Positions 1 to 8,118 are shown, numbered from the stretch's first letter. The stretch is 64,000 nucleotides of DNA from an uncultured Maribacter sp. (GCA_947504045.1 CANNFY010000001.1:1-64000), one strand, 5' to 3'. Notes: generated by a model from the sequence alone, not told the origin. Program-made: numbers and translations.

Positions 1-94
1 CGAAAAAATAAAAATAATCTGGAATTATTATCCTTTTAATCATCACAAAAAAGGTCAACCTATTTCAGGACAAGACAACAAATTTAAACCTACT

Positions 95-1507
95 ATGAAT
101 AAACAAGTTATAATATTTTATGCTCTCAGCATTGTATTTATTTTTTCATGCTCCAAAAGTGACCCTGCAGAAGAAATTAAAGTGATTGCCTGTTTAAATA
201 TTGAAAATGAAAATATTAAAGTTGGGCAGACTTTAAGCATTTCAAACTGCTCCGAAAATGGAATCAAATTTACATATTGGCTGAATAATGAAGAGGTTAG
301 TTTTGAAAGTCTTGAGAAAAAAACATTCAACGAATCGGGAGTTTATAATCTAAAATTGGAAGTTACAGGTGACAGAAATAATAAAAGTGTCATTTCAAAA
401 AATATTATTGTTCAACCTATTGAGAATTCATTTTATTTCCCTGACTATATGAATCAAGAGGATTATTTTTCAATGACTTTTGACATAAATCCAATCAATG
501 GGAAAATGTACTTTATTGACGGAAACAATTATTCTCGTGAATTTACTTACAAGGAAATAAATGAAAATCTAGAAATAACATCAACATTGAATTTTGGTAA
601 ACAAACGAAATATTCATATTGGCCTAGTGCATTTACACTTTTTTTCGAAGATGGAAGTAAAAGAATACAAATTCCACATATAACGGCAACTTCTATTCAT
701 AGACAAGAATATTTAGTAAGTAAGGATGGCACCAGCACAACAAACTTCTTGTATTCTTCTGAGTTTGACCTGAATTATATAAAATTAAACGAAAATTTAT
801 TTTCTGTAGGAGGAAAATCTATGTTAAATGAAAATAACAAATATGTTTACCATGCCACAATAAATAAGTTGGATTTATCTGGAAATATTACTGAAACTTT
901 TAACTTTTCGATTGAAGGAAGAGACTCCCTTATAGGAAATATTATTAGCATATCTAATGGATATATGGCTTATGGAGGTGTTTTTGATGTTGTTAGAGGC
1001 GACAGCTATGATTTTGCAAATTATAAATCTAAGCTGTTCTTTTTTAACAACCAGTTTGAGCTACAGAACATCGTTGATTTAAAGGAAATTAACGAAGAAT
1101 CCATTACAGCTTCCGCACCTACCTTTGTTGCTCCTTATCTCATAAAAAAAATTACTAATGAAAAAACTATACTATATGGACCTGATGGTTTGTATATTGT
1201 AGATGACAAAGGAATAAAATTAATGTACATCTATTTAACTAGTTATCGACCAAATTCAATTTTAGTAAAAGATGATTATTTTATTGTTTCGGAGTATGAA
1301 TATCTTAAAAAATATGATTTAAACGGTAACTTATTAGCCGAAATTAAACATGAAGGGATTTCTACTTTAGGCATAATGGATTATAAAGAAAATATTCTTT
1401 TCATGGCATATAAACAAAGAGATTTTTGGGATGGTTCAAATACCACAGCAGCTAGACAAATATTTTTTGGAGTAGTTGATAATAATCTAAACATTGTTCC
1501 TTTCTGA
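95..1507 (+). CDS. Lipoprotein with N-terminal PKD-like segment and beta-propeller-like body
   Basis: The protein begins with a short charged end, a hydrophobic stretch and a lipobox ending in FSC (Cys19), so it should be lipidated and held at the envelope. Residues about 30-105 look like an Ig/PKD-type fold (WLNNEEV, SGVYNLKLEV). The rest is repetitive and beta-rich, with DGNNY, DGLYIVDDKG and YDLNGNLLAEI motifs typical of propeller blades; this fold is an inference. No catalytic motif is visible and I do not recognise a family. The reading frame stays open upstream to the window edge, so the ATG at 95 was chosen because it places the signal sequence at the N terminus. It is followed by an attC-like repeat, as for a cassette gene. 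Confidence 0.75.
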   Translation: MNKQVIIFYALSIVFIFSCSKSDPAEEIKVIACLNIENENIKVGQTLSISNCSENGIKFTYWLNNEEVSFESLEKKTFNESGVYNLKLEVTGDRNNKSVISKNIIVQPIENSFYFPDYMNQEDYFSMTFDINPINGKMYFIDGNNYSREFTYKEINENLEITSTLNFGKQTKYSYWPSAFTLFFEDGSKRIQIPHITATSIHRQEYLVSKDGTSTTNFLYSSEFDLNYIKLNENLFSVGGKSMLNENNKYVYHATINKLDLSGNITETFNFSIEGRDSLIGNIISISNGYMAYGGVFDVVRGDSYDFANYKSKLFFFNNQFELQNIVDLKEINEESITASAPTFVAPYLIKKITNEKTILYGPDGLYIVDDKGIKLMYIYLTSYRPNSILVKDDYFIVSEYEYLKKYDLNGNLLAEIKHEGISTLGIMDYKENILFMAYKQRDFWDGSNTTAARQIFFGVVDNNLNIVPF

Positions 1508-1516
1508 TACAATAAA

Positions 1517-1720
1517 CTAATGCCAACATGGTGTATAAAACATAGCTAATAAGTGCTTTGCCGAAAGGTTTGTGTATATTTATAAAGTCCGCAAAATTTT
1601 TAATTTAGCTTTTAAAAAAAGAGAAATTAAAAACAAAATATAAAAATTCGGCTCTGTGTTAATCCGAAAAGTTAGTGTCTTTTTGCACGCTACATTCCAT
1701 ACACAAGTCCGTTACCTTTA
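1517..1720. repeat. attC-like hairpin repeat R1
   Basis: The left arm around 1517-1556 (CCAACATGGTGTATAAAAC, then ATAGC and GTGC) is complementary, with bulges, to the right arm around 1685-1715 (GCACGCTACATTCCATACAC, then GTCCGTTA). A smaller inner hairpin lies near 1588-1611 and is followed by CTTTT, as in the repeats at 6100 and 9005. It starts about 10 bases after the stop of the preceding gene. Membership in the family is seen in the sequence; a recombination role is inferred. Confidence 0.6.
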
Positions 1721-1996
1721 ATGGTTCGACATCAAAATTTTCGGCAGATTTAAAACTCTAGTGACTGACTTTTTAAATGAAAAAATAACTCACTCAGACC
1801 GAATACTCACTCAAGCGTGAATTGAAAAAGTAAAAAAATCAATTAATGAACGAATTGATAAATAAAGAATGCACAACAATGAATATTAATTGGTAAGAAA
1901 AAATATTTTTATATTTATACTGACAATTTATCATTTAAAAAAACTTTCAACTATTACCAACAGCAAGACAAGCTTTATTCTAAATTATAAAAGCTA
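1721..1996. other. Gene-free spacer with weak coding remnant
   Basis: No intact gene is visible. Around 1797-1865 one + frame reads as plausible protein (DRILTQA, stop, IEKVKKSINERIDK) interrupted by a TGA, which could be a decayed gene tail. A further left-arm-like motif (CAACAATGAATATTAATTGG) lies near 1873-1892, with TTGGTAA/TTACCAA as a weak dyad at 1889-1960. Both readings are tentative. Confidence 0.3.
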
Positions 1997-2734
1997 GTGA
2001 AAGCAACATATGCCATTAAAATAGGAATAATTATTCTTTTTTGTACGCACTTTAATATGAGTTGTAAACAAAAAAACACTAATAAGCACATGGCTAATCA
2101 AAAAATACACAAATACAATTCAGTAATAAATTTTGAGTTAAATAAAAAACTAACCTTTCCAGATTTTACTATTAAACATACAAAACTGGATAAAATACAG
2201 GGTCCAAACAATGCAAAGTGGCAAAGACAAATCTTTTTCTTTACTGTAGTTACAGAAGATTCTAGCCTTGAAATTACTTGGACTACGGGTCGTATTCAAA
2301 ATACAAAATTTAAGGTTAATCAAACGGAATATGAATTAATCATGGGAAGCTACTCAGATTCAAAAGATAAATCGTTTAAAAATCTAGATTTAAATCAGCT
2401 AATGATTATAAAAACGGAACAATTGAAATGGTCAAAACAAAAAATTAAAACTGGCGACATTGTATTTAGAAGCACCAAAAAAGAAAATGGTGAAGTTCTT
2501 TTTAATGAATATGGCACTATAGAAAAAACACTTTTAGGTCTTTTTGTTTGGGACCTTAGAAATACCATGAAGCAACCATTATTAAGTTGGTCGTCTAAAG
2601 GTATTGATAAAAAAATTACTGTATTCCGTAAAACATCCACAGACTTTCAAATGAACGAAATGAAGTTAAAGGACGGGAGTTTTAATTATTTGTTTGACAC
2701 AGCAAGCTTAGAGCTAGTGTCTAAAAACTTTTAA
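1997..2734 (+). CDS. Putative lipoprotein, unknown function
   Basis: This 245-residue protein has a hydrophobic N terminus and a plausible lipobox (FNMSC, Cys23), so it is probably a lipoprotein. The start is a GTG; no better ATG precedes the signal sequence. The mature part is charged and mixed alpha/beta with no motif that I can assign to a family. It lies 24 bases before the LRR gene on the same strand, and with the next two genes may form one transcription unit. Function unknown. Confidence 0.65.
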   Translation: MKATYAIKIGIIILFCTHFNMSCKQKNTNKHMANQKIHKYNSVINFELNKKLTFPDFTIKHTKLDKIQGPNNAKWQRQIFFFTVVTEDSSLEITWTTGRIQNTKFKVNQTEYELIMGSYSDSKDKSFKNLDLNQLMIIKTEQLKWSKQKIKTGDIVFRSTKKENGEVLFNEYGTIEKTLLGLFVWDLRNTMKQPLLSWSSKGIDKKITVFRKTSTDFQMNEMKLKDGSFNYLFDTASLELVSKNF

Positions 2735-2758
2735 CAAACGATGCAAAATTTCTAGAAT

Positions 2759-4165
2759 ATGTCTAAAAAGAACAAAGAAGCTAAAATAAAAATCTTAGGT
2801 AAAGAATTTGAATATGTAAGAATAGATGACATTAAGAAGAACCCTGTCATATTCTTTGAAGAACACAGTGTTGATTTATGTATTAAAGCCTATGAAATAT
2901 TAAAGCCTAAGCTCATATACATTAACCATATTCCATGCCAATTTCTTACTGACTCTCTATTTGCTGATTTGGAAAATATTCGCATAATCGCAACAGAAGA
3001 GATGGAATTAAGTCCAGTAAATGCACTAAATAATTTAAAAAGTCTTTCTGTGACTTTTTACCCTGGATATGAACCTAAAGGCAGTTTGGATTTTAGCCAA
3101 TTCCCACAATTGGAAACCTTACGCTATACTTGGTCGGATGACACAAAAAATCTTTCTGCTCTTAAAAATATAAAGTCCATTTTTATTGAAAGCTATTCCA
3201 AGTTAGATTTAAAAGCGTTTAGTAGTTTTAAAAAATTGAATACTTTAGAAATCTCACAGTCTCAATTAGAATCGTTGGAAGGAATTGAAGAAAATAGTAA
3301 CCTCAACGAGTTAAAAATTACTAATTCTTCTAATATCAATACATTAGAAAGTCTTGCTAAAGCAAAAGATATGAACTTAAAAACTCTAGAAATAAGTTCT
3401 AAAAACAAAATAGAGGGATTAGAAAATATTGCTAAAGTAAACAAATTACGATCGCTTACTTTAGAGGGAATGCCAAGTATAGACTGTTCTTTTCTTGAAA
3501 AAAACATTAATCTAGAGCACTTAAAAATAAAAAAGGTAAATGAAGTCCATAACGCATCTAGCTTAAGTAAATTAAGTAAACTTAAGTCTATTGAAATGCT
3601 TTTAATTGATTTTATTGAAAATCTGAATTTCATTTCTAAATTACCAGATCTTGAAAGTCCCGATATCCTACCATGGTATGTAAATGTAAAAGAGGGTTAT
3701 TTGCCATTAAACCGAAAATTAAAATCTTTGAACAAACTAGAAAAATTGTTTGAATGGGATGACATTTTAAATCATTTAGATGAAGAAGGTATAGCTTTAT
3801 ATAAAAAACACTTTGGCGACTCACCTCTAGCGTTTATTAAAAAAAGTTTTAAATTTCATTGTTATGAAGACTTCTCTGAACCCTATACAGAAGAAAACTG
3901 TACTAAAATAGATCACCAAATTAAAAAATTAATCGACCGATTGATTGAGCATGCAGATAAAAGCACAGAAGAAAAATTAGCTTTCTTCGAAGAAACAGCA
4001 AACAACCTTGATAAAATAGACAAAGAACTAGATTTATTTTCAACTGGCGAACGCGAATATCTTTGGGACACCTTAGATGAAATAGCTAAAGCGAGTGGTA
4101 TAGATGTTGATTCTTTAGAGGAATCAGATTCTAAGAACACCTATTTTAAATGGCCAGTTTTTTAA
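2759..4165 (+). CDS. Leucine-rich-repeat protein, cytoplasmic
   Basis: The protein (468 residues) has no signal peptide. From about residue 70 to 300 it carries irregular 21-24-residue leucine-rich repeats (LKSLSVTFY, LETLRYTW, LNTLEISQSQ, LNELKITNSS, LKTLEISSKN, LRSLTLEGM, LEHLKIKKV), which form a curved solenoid used for protein binding. The C-terminal 100 residues are helical and acidic, ending GEREYLWDTLDEIAKASGID followed by a short tail. This tail resembles endings of bacterial immunity or interaction proteins, but I cannot name it. It is 16 bases before the 222-residue unknown gene and probably cotranscribed with it. A role in protein recognition is inferred; an anti-toxin role is only a possibility. 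Confidence 0.75.
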   Translation: MSKKNKEAKIKILGKEFEYVRIDDIKKNPVIFFEEHSVDLCIKAYEILKPKLIYINHIPCQFLTDSLFADLENIRIIATEEMELSPVNALNNLKSLSVTFYPGYEPKGSLDFSQFPQLETLRYTWSDDTKNLSALKNIKSIFIESYSKLDLKAFSSFKKLNTLEISQSQLESLEGIEENSNLNELKITNSSNINTLESLAKAKDMNLKTLEISSKNKIEGLENIAKVNKLRSLTLEGMPSIDCSFLEKNINLEHLKIKKVNEVHNASSLSKLSKLKSIEMLLIDFIENLNFISKLPDLESPDILPWYVNVKEGYLPLNRKLKSLNKLEKLFEWDDILNHLDEEGIALYKKHFGDSPLAFIKKSFKFHCYEDFSEPYTEENCTKIDHQIKKLIDRLIEHADKSTEEKLAFFEETANNLDKIDKELDLFSTGEREYLWDTLDEIAKASGIDVDSLEESDSKNTYFKWPVF

Positions 4166-4181
4166 TAGAGATGAAAAATGC

Positions 4182-4850
4182 ATGAATGATTTAGTCCAAT
4201 TTAACACAGAGGTTAACAAACAATTAAAAGACAAGTTCAAAAGCGAAAAATGGTCTGGTGTAAGTCCTAAATTTTATAAAAACGATATTCTAAATCTTAT
4301 AAAAAGTATTGAAATAAGGAAAGTAATAAAAAAAGACAGCTTCTATTGCTTTCTATCCGTATATTCAAATTTTAACTATCCCAATTCTCTAAAATTTAAA
4401 ACGATGCACACTAACAAGCAGATTTTTTTAGTGTCTATAACACCAAAAAAGGTAACCAATTCCTCTTATGAGTGGTCTTTAAAAAATAATAAAGAGTATA
4501 ATACAAATAAGATAGATCAATTATGGAAAGCAATAGAAAATCATGGTAAATACTTTTTCGATTCTTTTAATAATTTTCCAGAACCGTTCTTAAAACTAAA
4601 ACCAGAACATTTTAAAAATGGTATGGTAGAATTATTCGATAAATATGAGGTGTTACATCAAGTTAATTATATGAATTTCTTAAAAGAAATTCATTTGTCC
4701 CTAAACCAAAATAAAACTGCTGCTGAATTTTCAAATCTTGCAATCGAACGTTTTCATAAAAATTTAGAACATAAAAATATAAGTTATAACAAAGCATCAA
4801 AAAAAGTATTTGAAGAATACATAAAGTTTTTAGAGATGCCAAAAATATGA
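4182..4850 (+). CDS. Hypothetical protein paired with LRR gene
   Basis: This 222-residue protein is lysine-rich and mixed alpha/beta, without signal peptide or membrane segment. A central beta-strand run (KQIFLVSITPKK) is followed by helical segments. I do not recognise a family. It starts 16 bases after the LRR gene, so the two are probably translated from one mRNA and may act together. Confidence 0.6.
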   Translation: MNDLVQFNTEVNKQLKDKFKSEKWSGVSPKFYKNDILNLIKSIEIRKVIKKDSFYCFLSVYSNFNYPNSLKFKTMHTNKQIFLVSITPKKVTNSSYEWSLKNNKEYNTNKIDQLWKAIENHGKYFFDSFNNFPEPFLKLKPEHFKNGMVELFDKYEVLHQVNYMNFLKEIHLSLNQNKTAAEFSNLAIERFHKNLEHKNISYNKASKKVFEEYIKFLEMPKI

Positions 4851-4872
4851 GTCTTATTTTTCTATTAGTTTT

Positions 4873-5130
4873 TTGCCAAAATATTTTAAATTAAATGACC
4901 ACTATAATAGCGGATTTGTTGACCCAATACTAGTTTATAGAACAGATGATGAACGAATTAAAATATTGGTTTATTATAGAGCAATTAGCCATCAAAACGG
5001 AAAATTTGATTTTGAGAGAAATACTAAATTTGACGTATCGTATTACGAACTTCCAATAGGAATAAAAAAACGAGTTTGTAAAATAATAAGTATATCAGAA
5101 AATGAACACAGTTTTTTTTATTGTTGGTAA
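4873..5130 (+). CDS. Small hypothetical ORF, possibly a fragment
   Basis: An 85-residue reading frame rich in aromatic residues and beta-strand pattern (VDPILVYRTDDERIKILVYY). The only start is TTG at 4873; the frame is open upstream to a stop at 4831-4833 without an ATG. It may be a genuine small gene or the 3' remnant of a larger one. No family recognised. Confidence 0.35.
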   Translation: MPKYFKLNDHYNSGFVDPILVYRTDDERIKILVYYRAISHQNGKFDFERNTKFDVSYYELPIGIKKRVCKIISISENEHSFFYCW

Positions 5131-5213
5131 ACTGCCCATAAGAAATTGAAAAATTAACAAAAAATTTTAGCTTAGTGCTTAACCCAAAAATCAGTAACTT
5201 TAAATCCATACTA

Positions 5214-5233
5214 ATCATATTCAAGAATATGAT
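5214..5233. promoter_or_regulatory. Perfect palindrome upstream of beta-lactamase gene
   Basis: ATCATATTC-AA-GAATATGAT is a 9-bp perfect inverted repeat with a 2-base spacer, ending 14 bases before the start of the class D beta-lactamase gene. It has the size and position of a regulator-binding site, or a 5' mRNA hairpin. Function is inferred from position only. Confidence 0.45.
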
Positions 5234-5247
5234 CAACAATATAAAAA

Positions 5248-6090
5248 ATGAAGATAACCACGTTGACACTTTTGTTACTGCTATGTTTCTCTTGTAAAGA
5301 CAAAAATCAAATTACAAATACTGAAACAAAAAAAACGGATAGTAATAAAATAATAAAACCTGAGTTTCAGTCAATTATTGATTCTTCTAATGTTAAAGGC
5401 GCAATATTAATTTACGATTTAAACAAGAACATATACTATTCAAATAACTTTAAATGGTCAAACAAGGGGAATTTACCAGCATCAACATTCAAAATCGCAA
5501 ATTCAATTATTGGGCTTGAAACTGGCGTGATTGAAAATGATAGTATCATATTTAAATGGGACGGGGAAAAGAAATGGTTAAAAAATTGGGAACAAGACCT
5601 AATTCTTAAAGATGCTTTTCAATTTTCTTGTGTTCATTGTTATCAAGAGGTTGCAAGAAAAATCGGTTCAAAAACAATGAACAAATATGTAGCAAAACTT
5701 AATTACGGAAATCTAAAAATTGACTCTACCAACATTGATAAATTTTGGTTAGAAGGAGAATCAAGAATAAGTCAAATGCAACAAATTGACTTCCTAAAAA
5801 AATTTTACAATTTTGAACTTCCTATTTCCGAAAGAACTGATAGAATAATGCGAAATATTATGCTCATTGAAGAAACTGAACAATATAAACTTAGTGGAAA
5901 ATCTGGTCTGTCAAATAATAACGGAGAATATAATGGTTGGTTTGTTGGGTATGTTGAATTTAAAAACAACACATACCTATTTGCTACAAACCTTGAGCCT
6001 AAAAAAAAAGAGTTTGATTTTGATTCATTTATTAAAACAAGGTTAGATTTAACTCTTCTTGGTCTTGAAAAATTGAAAGCTTTAAAATAG
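5248..6090 (+). CDS. Class D (OXA-type) beta-lactamase, lipoprotein
   Basis: A serine beta-lactamase of class D, which hydrolyses the beta-lactam ring through an acyl-enzyme and a carboxylated lysine. The class motifs are present in order: S79-T-F-K82 (nucleophile and carbamylated Lys), S127-C-V129 within SCVHCYQEVARKIG, Y153-G-N155, FWLEG at 166-170, K218-S-G220, and the GWFVGYVE strand. Length (280 residues) is normal for the class. The N terminus is a lipoprotein signal with Cys16 (LCFSC), so the enzyme should be membrane-anchored rather than freely periplasmic. SCVHC adds two cysteines (128, 131) where classical OXA enzymes have hydrophobic residues. The gene is followed by an attC-like repeat. 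BlaR/MecR-type sensor domains also carry this fold, but no sensor helix bundle is present, so enzyme is the better reading. Confidence 0.93.
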   Translation: MKITTLTLLLLLCFSCKDKNQITNTETKKTDSNKIIKPEFQSIIDSSNVKGAILIYDLNKNIYYSNNFKWSNKGNLPASTFKIANSIIGLETGVIENDSIIFKWDGEKKWLKNWEQDLILKDAFQFSCVHCYQEVARKIGSKTMNKYVAKLNYGNLKIDSTNIDKFWLEGESRISQMQQIDFLKKFYNFELPISERTDRIMRNIMLIEETEQYKLSGKSGLSNNNGEYNGWFVGYVEFKNNTYLFATNLEPKKKEFDFDSFIKTRLDLTLLGLEKLKALK

Positions 6091-6098
6091 ATACTACC

Positions 6099-6300
6099 GC
6101 TAACAATGGCTATAATTAATACGGGTTTTAGTGTTTAATCCAAAGTTTAATGTATTTTTATAATGTCGTCAAATCATTTTGATTTGACTTTTGAATAAGA
6201 AAAAATAAAAGCAAACTAAATGCTTCGGCTAATCGCTTAAACGGAAACAAAAGCATACTTTTATTCCCGTACTAACCTTATTAGCCGAAACCGTATAGCA
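6099..6300. repeat. attC-like hairpin repeat R2
   Basis: Left arm 6100-6125 (CTAACAATGGCTATAATTAA, TACGGG) pairs imperfectly with right arm 6266-6300 (CCCGTA ... TTAGCC ... CCGTATAGC). The inner hairpin GTCAAATC-ATTTT-GATTTGAC at 6168-6188 is perfect and followed by TTTTGA. The element starts 8 bases after the beta-lactamase stop. Bases 6108-6144 are identical to 7371-7407. Confidence 0.7.
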
Positions 6301-6311
6301 TTAAGACTAAC

Positions 6312-6911
6312 TTAAATTGAAAGAATAATATCATTAAAATCCATTCTCTTTTTCGGATTCATAAATGGTTGATTTTTATCCTCTGAATTTCTATAACCTA
6401 TTGCAACTGAAAACAAAGTTTTATAATTGTTGAGAGACAAAATTTTGTCATACTCTGAATTTATTATCCCTTCCATAGGAGTAGAATCTATTTTATTGGT
6501 TGCACAGGCACTTAAGAAAAAACCAAGAGATAAATAAACTTGATGAGCAAACCAAGATTTGATTTTATGCTCACCTAAAGGTTTCAAAAATTCATTATAA
6601 TATCCAACTGCACCATTTGGCAAATTGACTTCTATTTGTTCTTCGAAAAGTTGGATAGAATCAATTGCACAAAAAATAACTAAACAACTAGATTCCAAAA
6701 TTCTTTGCGCATTAAAATAAGAAGCTTCAGCTAACTTTGTTTTAACTGTTTCATCAGTAACAAAAATAAATTTCCAAGGCTGACTATTTATAGAGGAAGG
6801 GCTTAATCTAACTATTTCTTTCAACTTTGATAGTTCTGTTTCAGTTAACTTTCTTGTATTATCGTAACTCTTTGTTGTGTAACGTTTTTCTGCTATTTCT
6901 AAAAAATTCAT
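6312..6911 (-). CDS. Nitroreductase family NAD(P)H-dependent oxidoreductase
   Basis: A flavin (FMN) oxidoreductase of the nitroreductase superfamily, which reduces nitro compounds or quinones with NAD(P)H and usually acts as a cytoplasmic dimer. It shows the N-terminal KRYTTKSYD, the FMN-binding LSPSSINSQPWKF motif and the C-terminal VAIGYRN motif. Length is about 199 residues, typical for the NfnB/YdgI type. ATG at 6911 is preferred; the frame can begin two codons earlier only at TTG. It is transcribed divergently from an HxlR-type regulator across 90 bases, an arrangement like hypO/hypR in Bacillus, so that regulator probably controls it. Confidence 0.9.
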   Translation of the reverse strand: MNFLEIAEKRYTTKSYDNTRKLTETELSKLKEIVRLSPSSINSQPWKFIFVTDETVKTKLAEASYFNAQRILESSCLVIFCAIDSIQLFEEQIEVNLPNGAVGYYNEFLKPLGEHKIKSWFAHQVYLSLGFFLSACATNKIDSTPMEGIINSEYDKILSLNNYKTLFSVAIGYRNSEDKNQPFMNPKKRMDFNDIILSI

Positions 6912-6945
6912 ATTTATCAATTTTATACTTTACTTTTTATAGTTA

Positions 6946-6976
6946 CAAAATTAAATTTAGTTTAATAAATTTGCAA
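6946..6976 (-). promoter_or_regulatory. Promoter for nitroreductase gene
   Basis: On the - strand, TAATTTTG at 6953-6946 fits the Bacteroidetes -7 box TAnnTTTG, and TTG at 6976-6974 lies 20 bases upstream as a -33 element. The predicted start is about 30 bases before the ATG. Confidence 0.55.
6966..6973 (+). promoter_or_regulatory. -7 box for HxlR regulator gene
   Basis: TAAATTTG matches TAnnTTTG on the + strand, 28 bases before the regulator's ATG. It overlaps the nitroreductase promoter, so one bound regulator could control both directions. Confidence 0.45.
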
Positions 6977-7001
6977 TAACGGACAAAATTGATAGTATCA
7001 G

Positions 7002-7355
7002 ATGTATTGTATAGACAACAAAAACTACCCTTGTAGTACAAGCTTAACAATGAAGTATATTGGAGGAAAATGGAAAGCAGTTATACTTGTATATTTAATT
7101 AATAAAACTAAAAGGTATAGTGAATTAAAAAAGGATATTCCAACAATAAGTGAGAGAACATTGAGCCTACAGTTAAAACAACTTGAGGAAGATAAAATTA
7201 TTAAAAGAAGGGTTTATACATCAAAACCACCATTGAAAGTGGAATACTCGCTTACATCTTTTGGAAAAAGTCTAATTCCGGTATTGGAAATAATATCAAA
7301 CTGGGGAAAAGTAACAGCTGATACAAATGAAAATGTAACAATTCTAAATAAATAA
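7002..7355 (+). CDS. HxlR-family winged-helix regulator
   Basis: A 117-residue DUF24/HxlR DNA-binding protein with the diagnostic GGKWKAVILVYL, the recognition region ISERTLSLQLKQLEED and the wing VEYSLTSFGKSL. It has two N-terminal cysteines (Cys3 and Cys11); Cys11 precedes the helix at the position where HypR/YodB-type sensors carry their redox Cys. These regulators respond to quinones, aldehydes or hypochlorite by thiol modification. It is divergent from a nitroreductase gene, its likely target. Sensing chemistry is inferred from the family. Confidence 0.9.
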   Translation: MYCIDNKNYPCSTSLTMKYIGGKWKAVILVYLINKTKRYSELKKDIPTISERTLSLQLKQLEEDKIIKRRVYTSKPPLKVEYSLTSFGKSLIPVLEIISNWGKVTADTNENVTILNK

Positions 7356-7362
7356 ACGCTAC

Positions 7363-7409
7363 ACAACAAGGGCTATAATTAATACGGGTTTTAGTGTTTA
7401 ATCCAAATT
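7363..7409. repeat. Left half of attC-like repeat (R3)
   Basis: Begins 8 bases after the regulator's stop. Bases 7371-7407 match 6108-6144 base for base over 37 positions, then the match stops abruptly at a decayed coding segment. The right arm is missing, so this is a truncated copy. Confidence 0.65.
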
Positions 7410-7661
7410 GACTCACACGAAGAAATTTCTCTTTACGAGGAAGTTTATTTTGAGCAAAATGGAGAATTATTTACGCAGAGGAATCGATTAAATATATGCC
7501 GATTAATCATTTTGTTCTTCAACCTTGGGCTTGTCAATTTTATACTGAAAAAGGAAAACTTGTTTCATTGATGACATTAGGTCACGGTAAAAACAGAAGA
7601 TGACGAATGGAATCCTGAAATAATATTCGAGATGTATAAAAATAGAATAGCGGAAGAATAA
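7410..7661 (+). pseudogene. Decayed gene fragment (two frameshifts)
   Basis: Three + frames join into one plausible protein. Bases 7410-7470 read DSHEEISLYEEVYFEQNGE. A shifted frame gives YAEESIKYMPINHFVLQPWA and continues to LVSLMTLGHG. A second shift gives VKTEDDEWNPEIIFEMYKNR to a TAA at 7659-7661. There is no start codon; the 5' end is replaced by a truncated repeat. It is a remnant of an unrecognised cytoplasmic protein of at least 80 residues. Confidence 0.6.
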
Positions 7662-7671
7662 AAAAATGTGG

Positions 7672-7773
7672 GCAACAACGTATATAATTAATTGCTTGTT
7701 TATAGCCTTCTTACTAAATTAGTTACTCAAACACCTTACCCAACATTAAAAACAACCTAATAAAAATTAATTT
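7672..7773. repeat. Partial attC-like repeat (R3b)
   Basis: GGCAACAACGTATATAATTA at 7671-7690 followed by ATTGCTTG has the left-arm pattern of the family. A convincing complementary right arm is not seen before the next gene. It follows the decayed fragment, as the other copies follow genes. Confidence 0.4.
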
Positions 7774-8118
7774 ATGCCACATTTTGTAATTGACTGTTCT
7801 GAAAATATCATAAAAATAAAATCGCCTAATGAAATTATTCAAAAAGTGTATGATACAGCAGAATCAACTGACCTTTTTGATAAAGGGGATATTAAAGTAA
7901 GAATTAATCCTTTTGAATATTATAATATTGGAAATACTAAAAATGATTTTATTCACATTTTTGCTAATATTATGGAAGGAAGAACTGTTTCTCAAAAAAA
8001 GACCCTTTCAGAAAAAATTATTACTGAATTGAAATTGATATTTCCTAATGTTCCTATTATCTCTATAAATATTAGAGATTTTGAAAAAGCAACTTATTGT
8101 AATAAATCGATGGTATAA
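7774..8118 (+). CDS. CHMI-type tautomerase (5-carboxymethyl-2-hydroxymuconate isomerase family)
   Basis: A 114-residue tautomerase-superfamily protein. After Met removal Pro2 (MPHFVIDCSENI) becomes the catalytic N-terminal proline that shuttles a proton in keto-enol isomerisation. The pattern (MPHFV, INPFEYYNIG, FIHIFANIMEGRT, SQKKTLSEKII) follows HpaF/CHMI, which acts in homoprotocatechuate breakdown as a trimer. No other homoprotocatechuate gene is nearby, so the physiological substrate is unknown. It is bracketed by repeats, as a single-gene cassette would be. Confidence 0.82.
   Translation: MPHFVIDCSENIIKIKSPNEIIQKVYDTAESTDLFDKGDIKVRINPFEYYNIGNTKNDFIHIFANIMEGRTVSQKKTLSEKIITELKLIFPNVPIISINIRDFEKATYCNKSMV

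Noticed and set aside
1721-1750. tRNA-like ATGGTTCGAC
   Set aside because: A T-loop-like GGTTCGA appears, but no matching acceptor, D or anticodon stems can be drawn around it.
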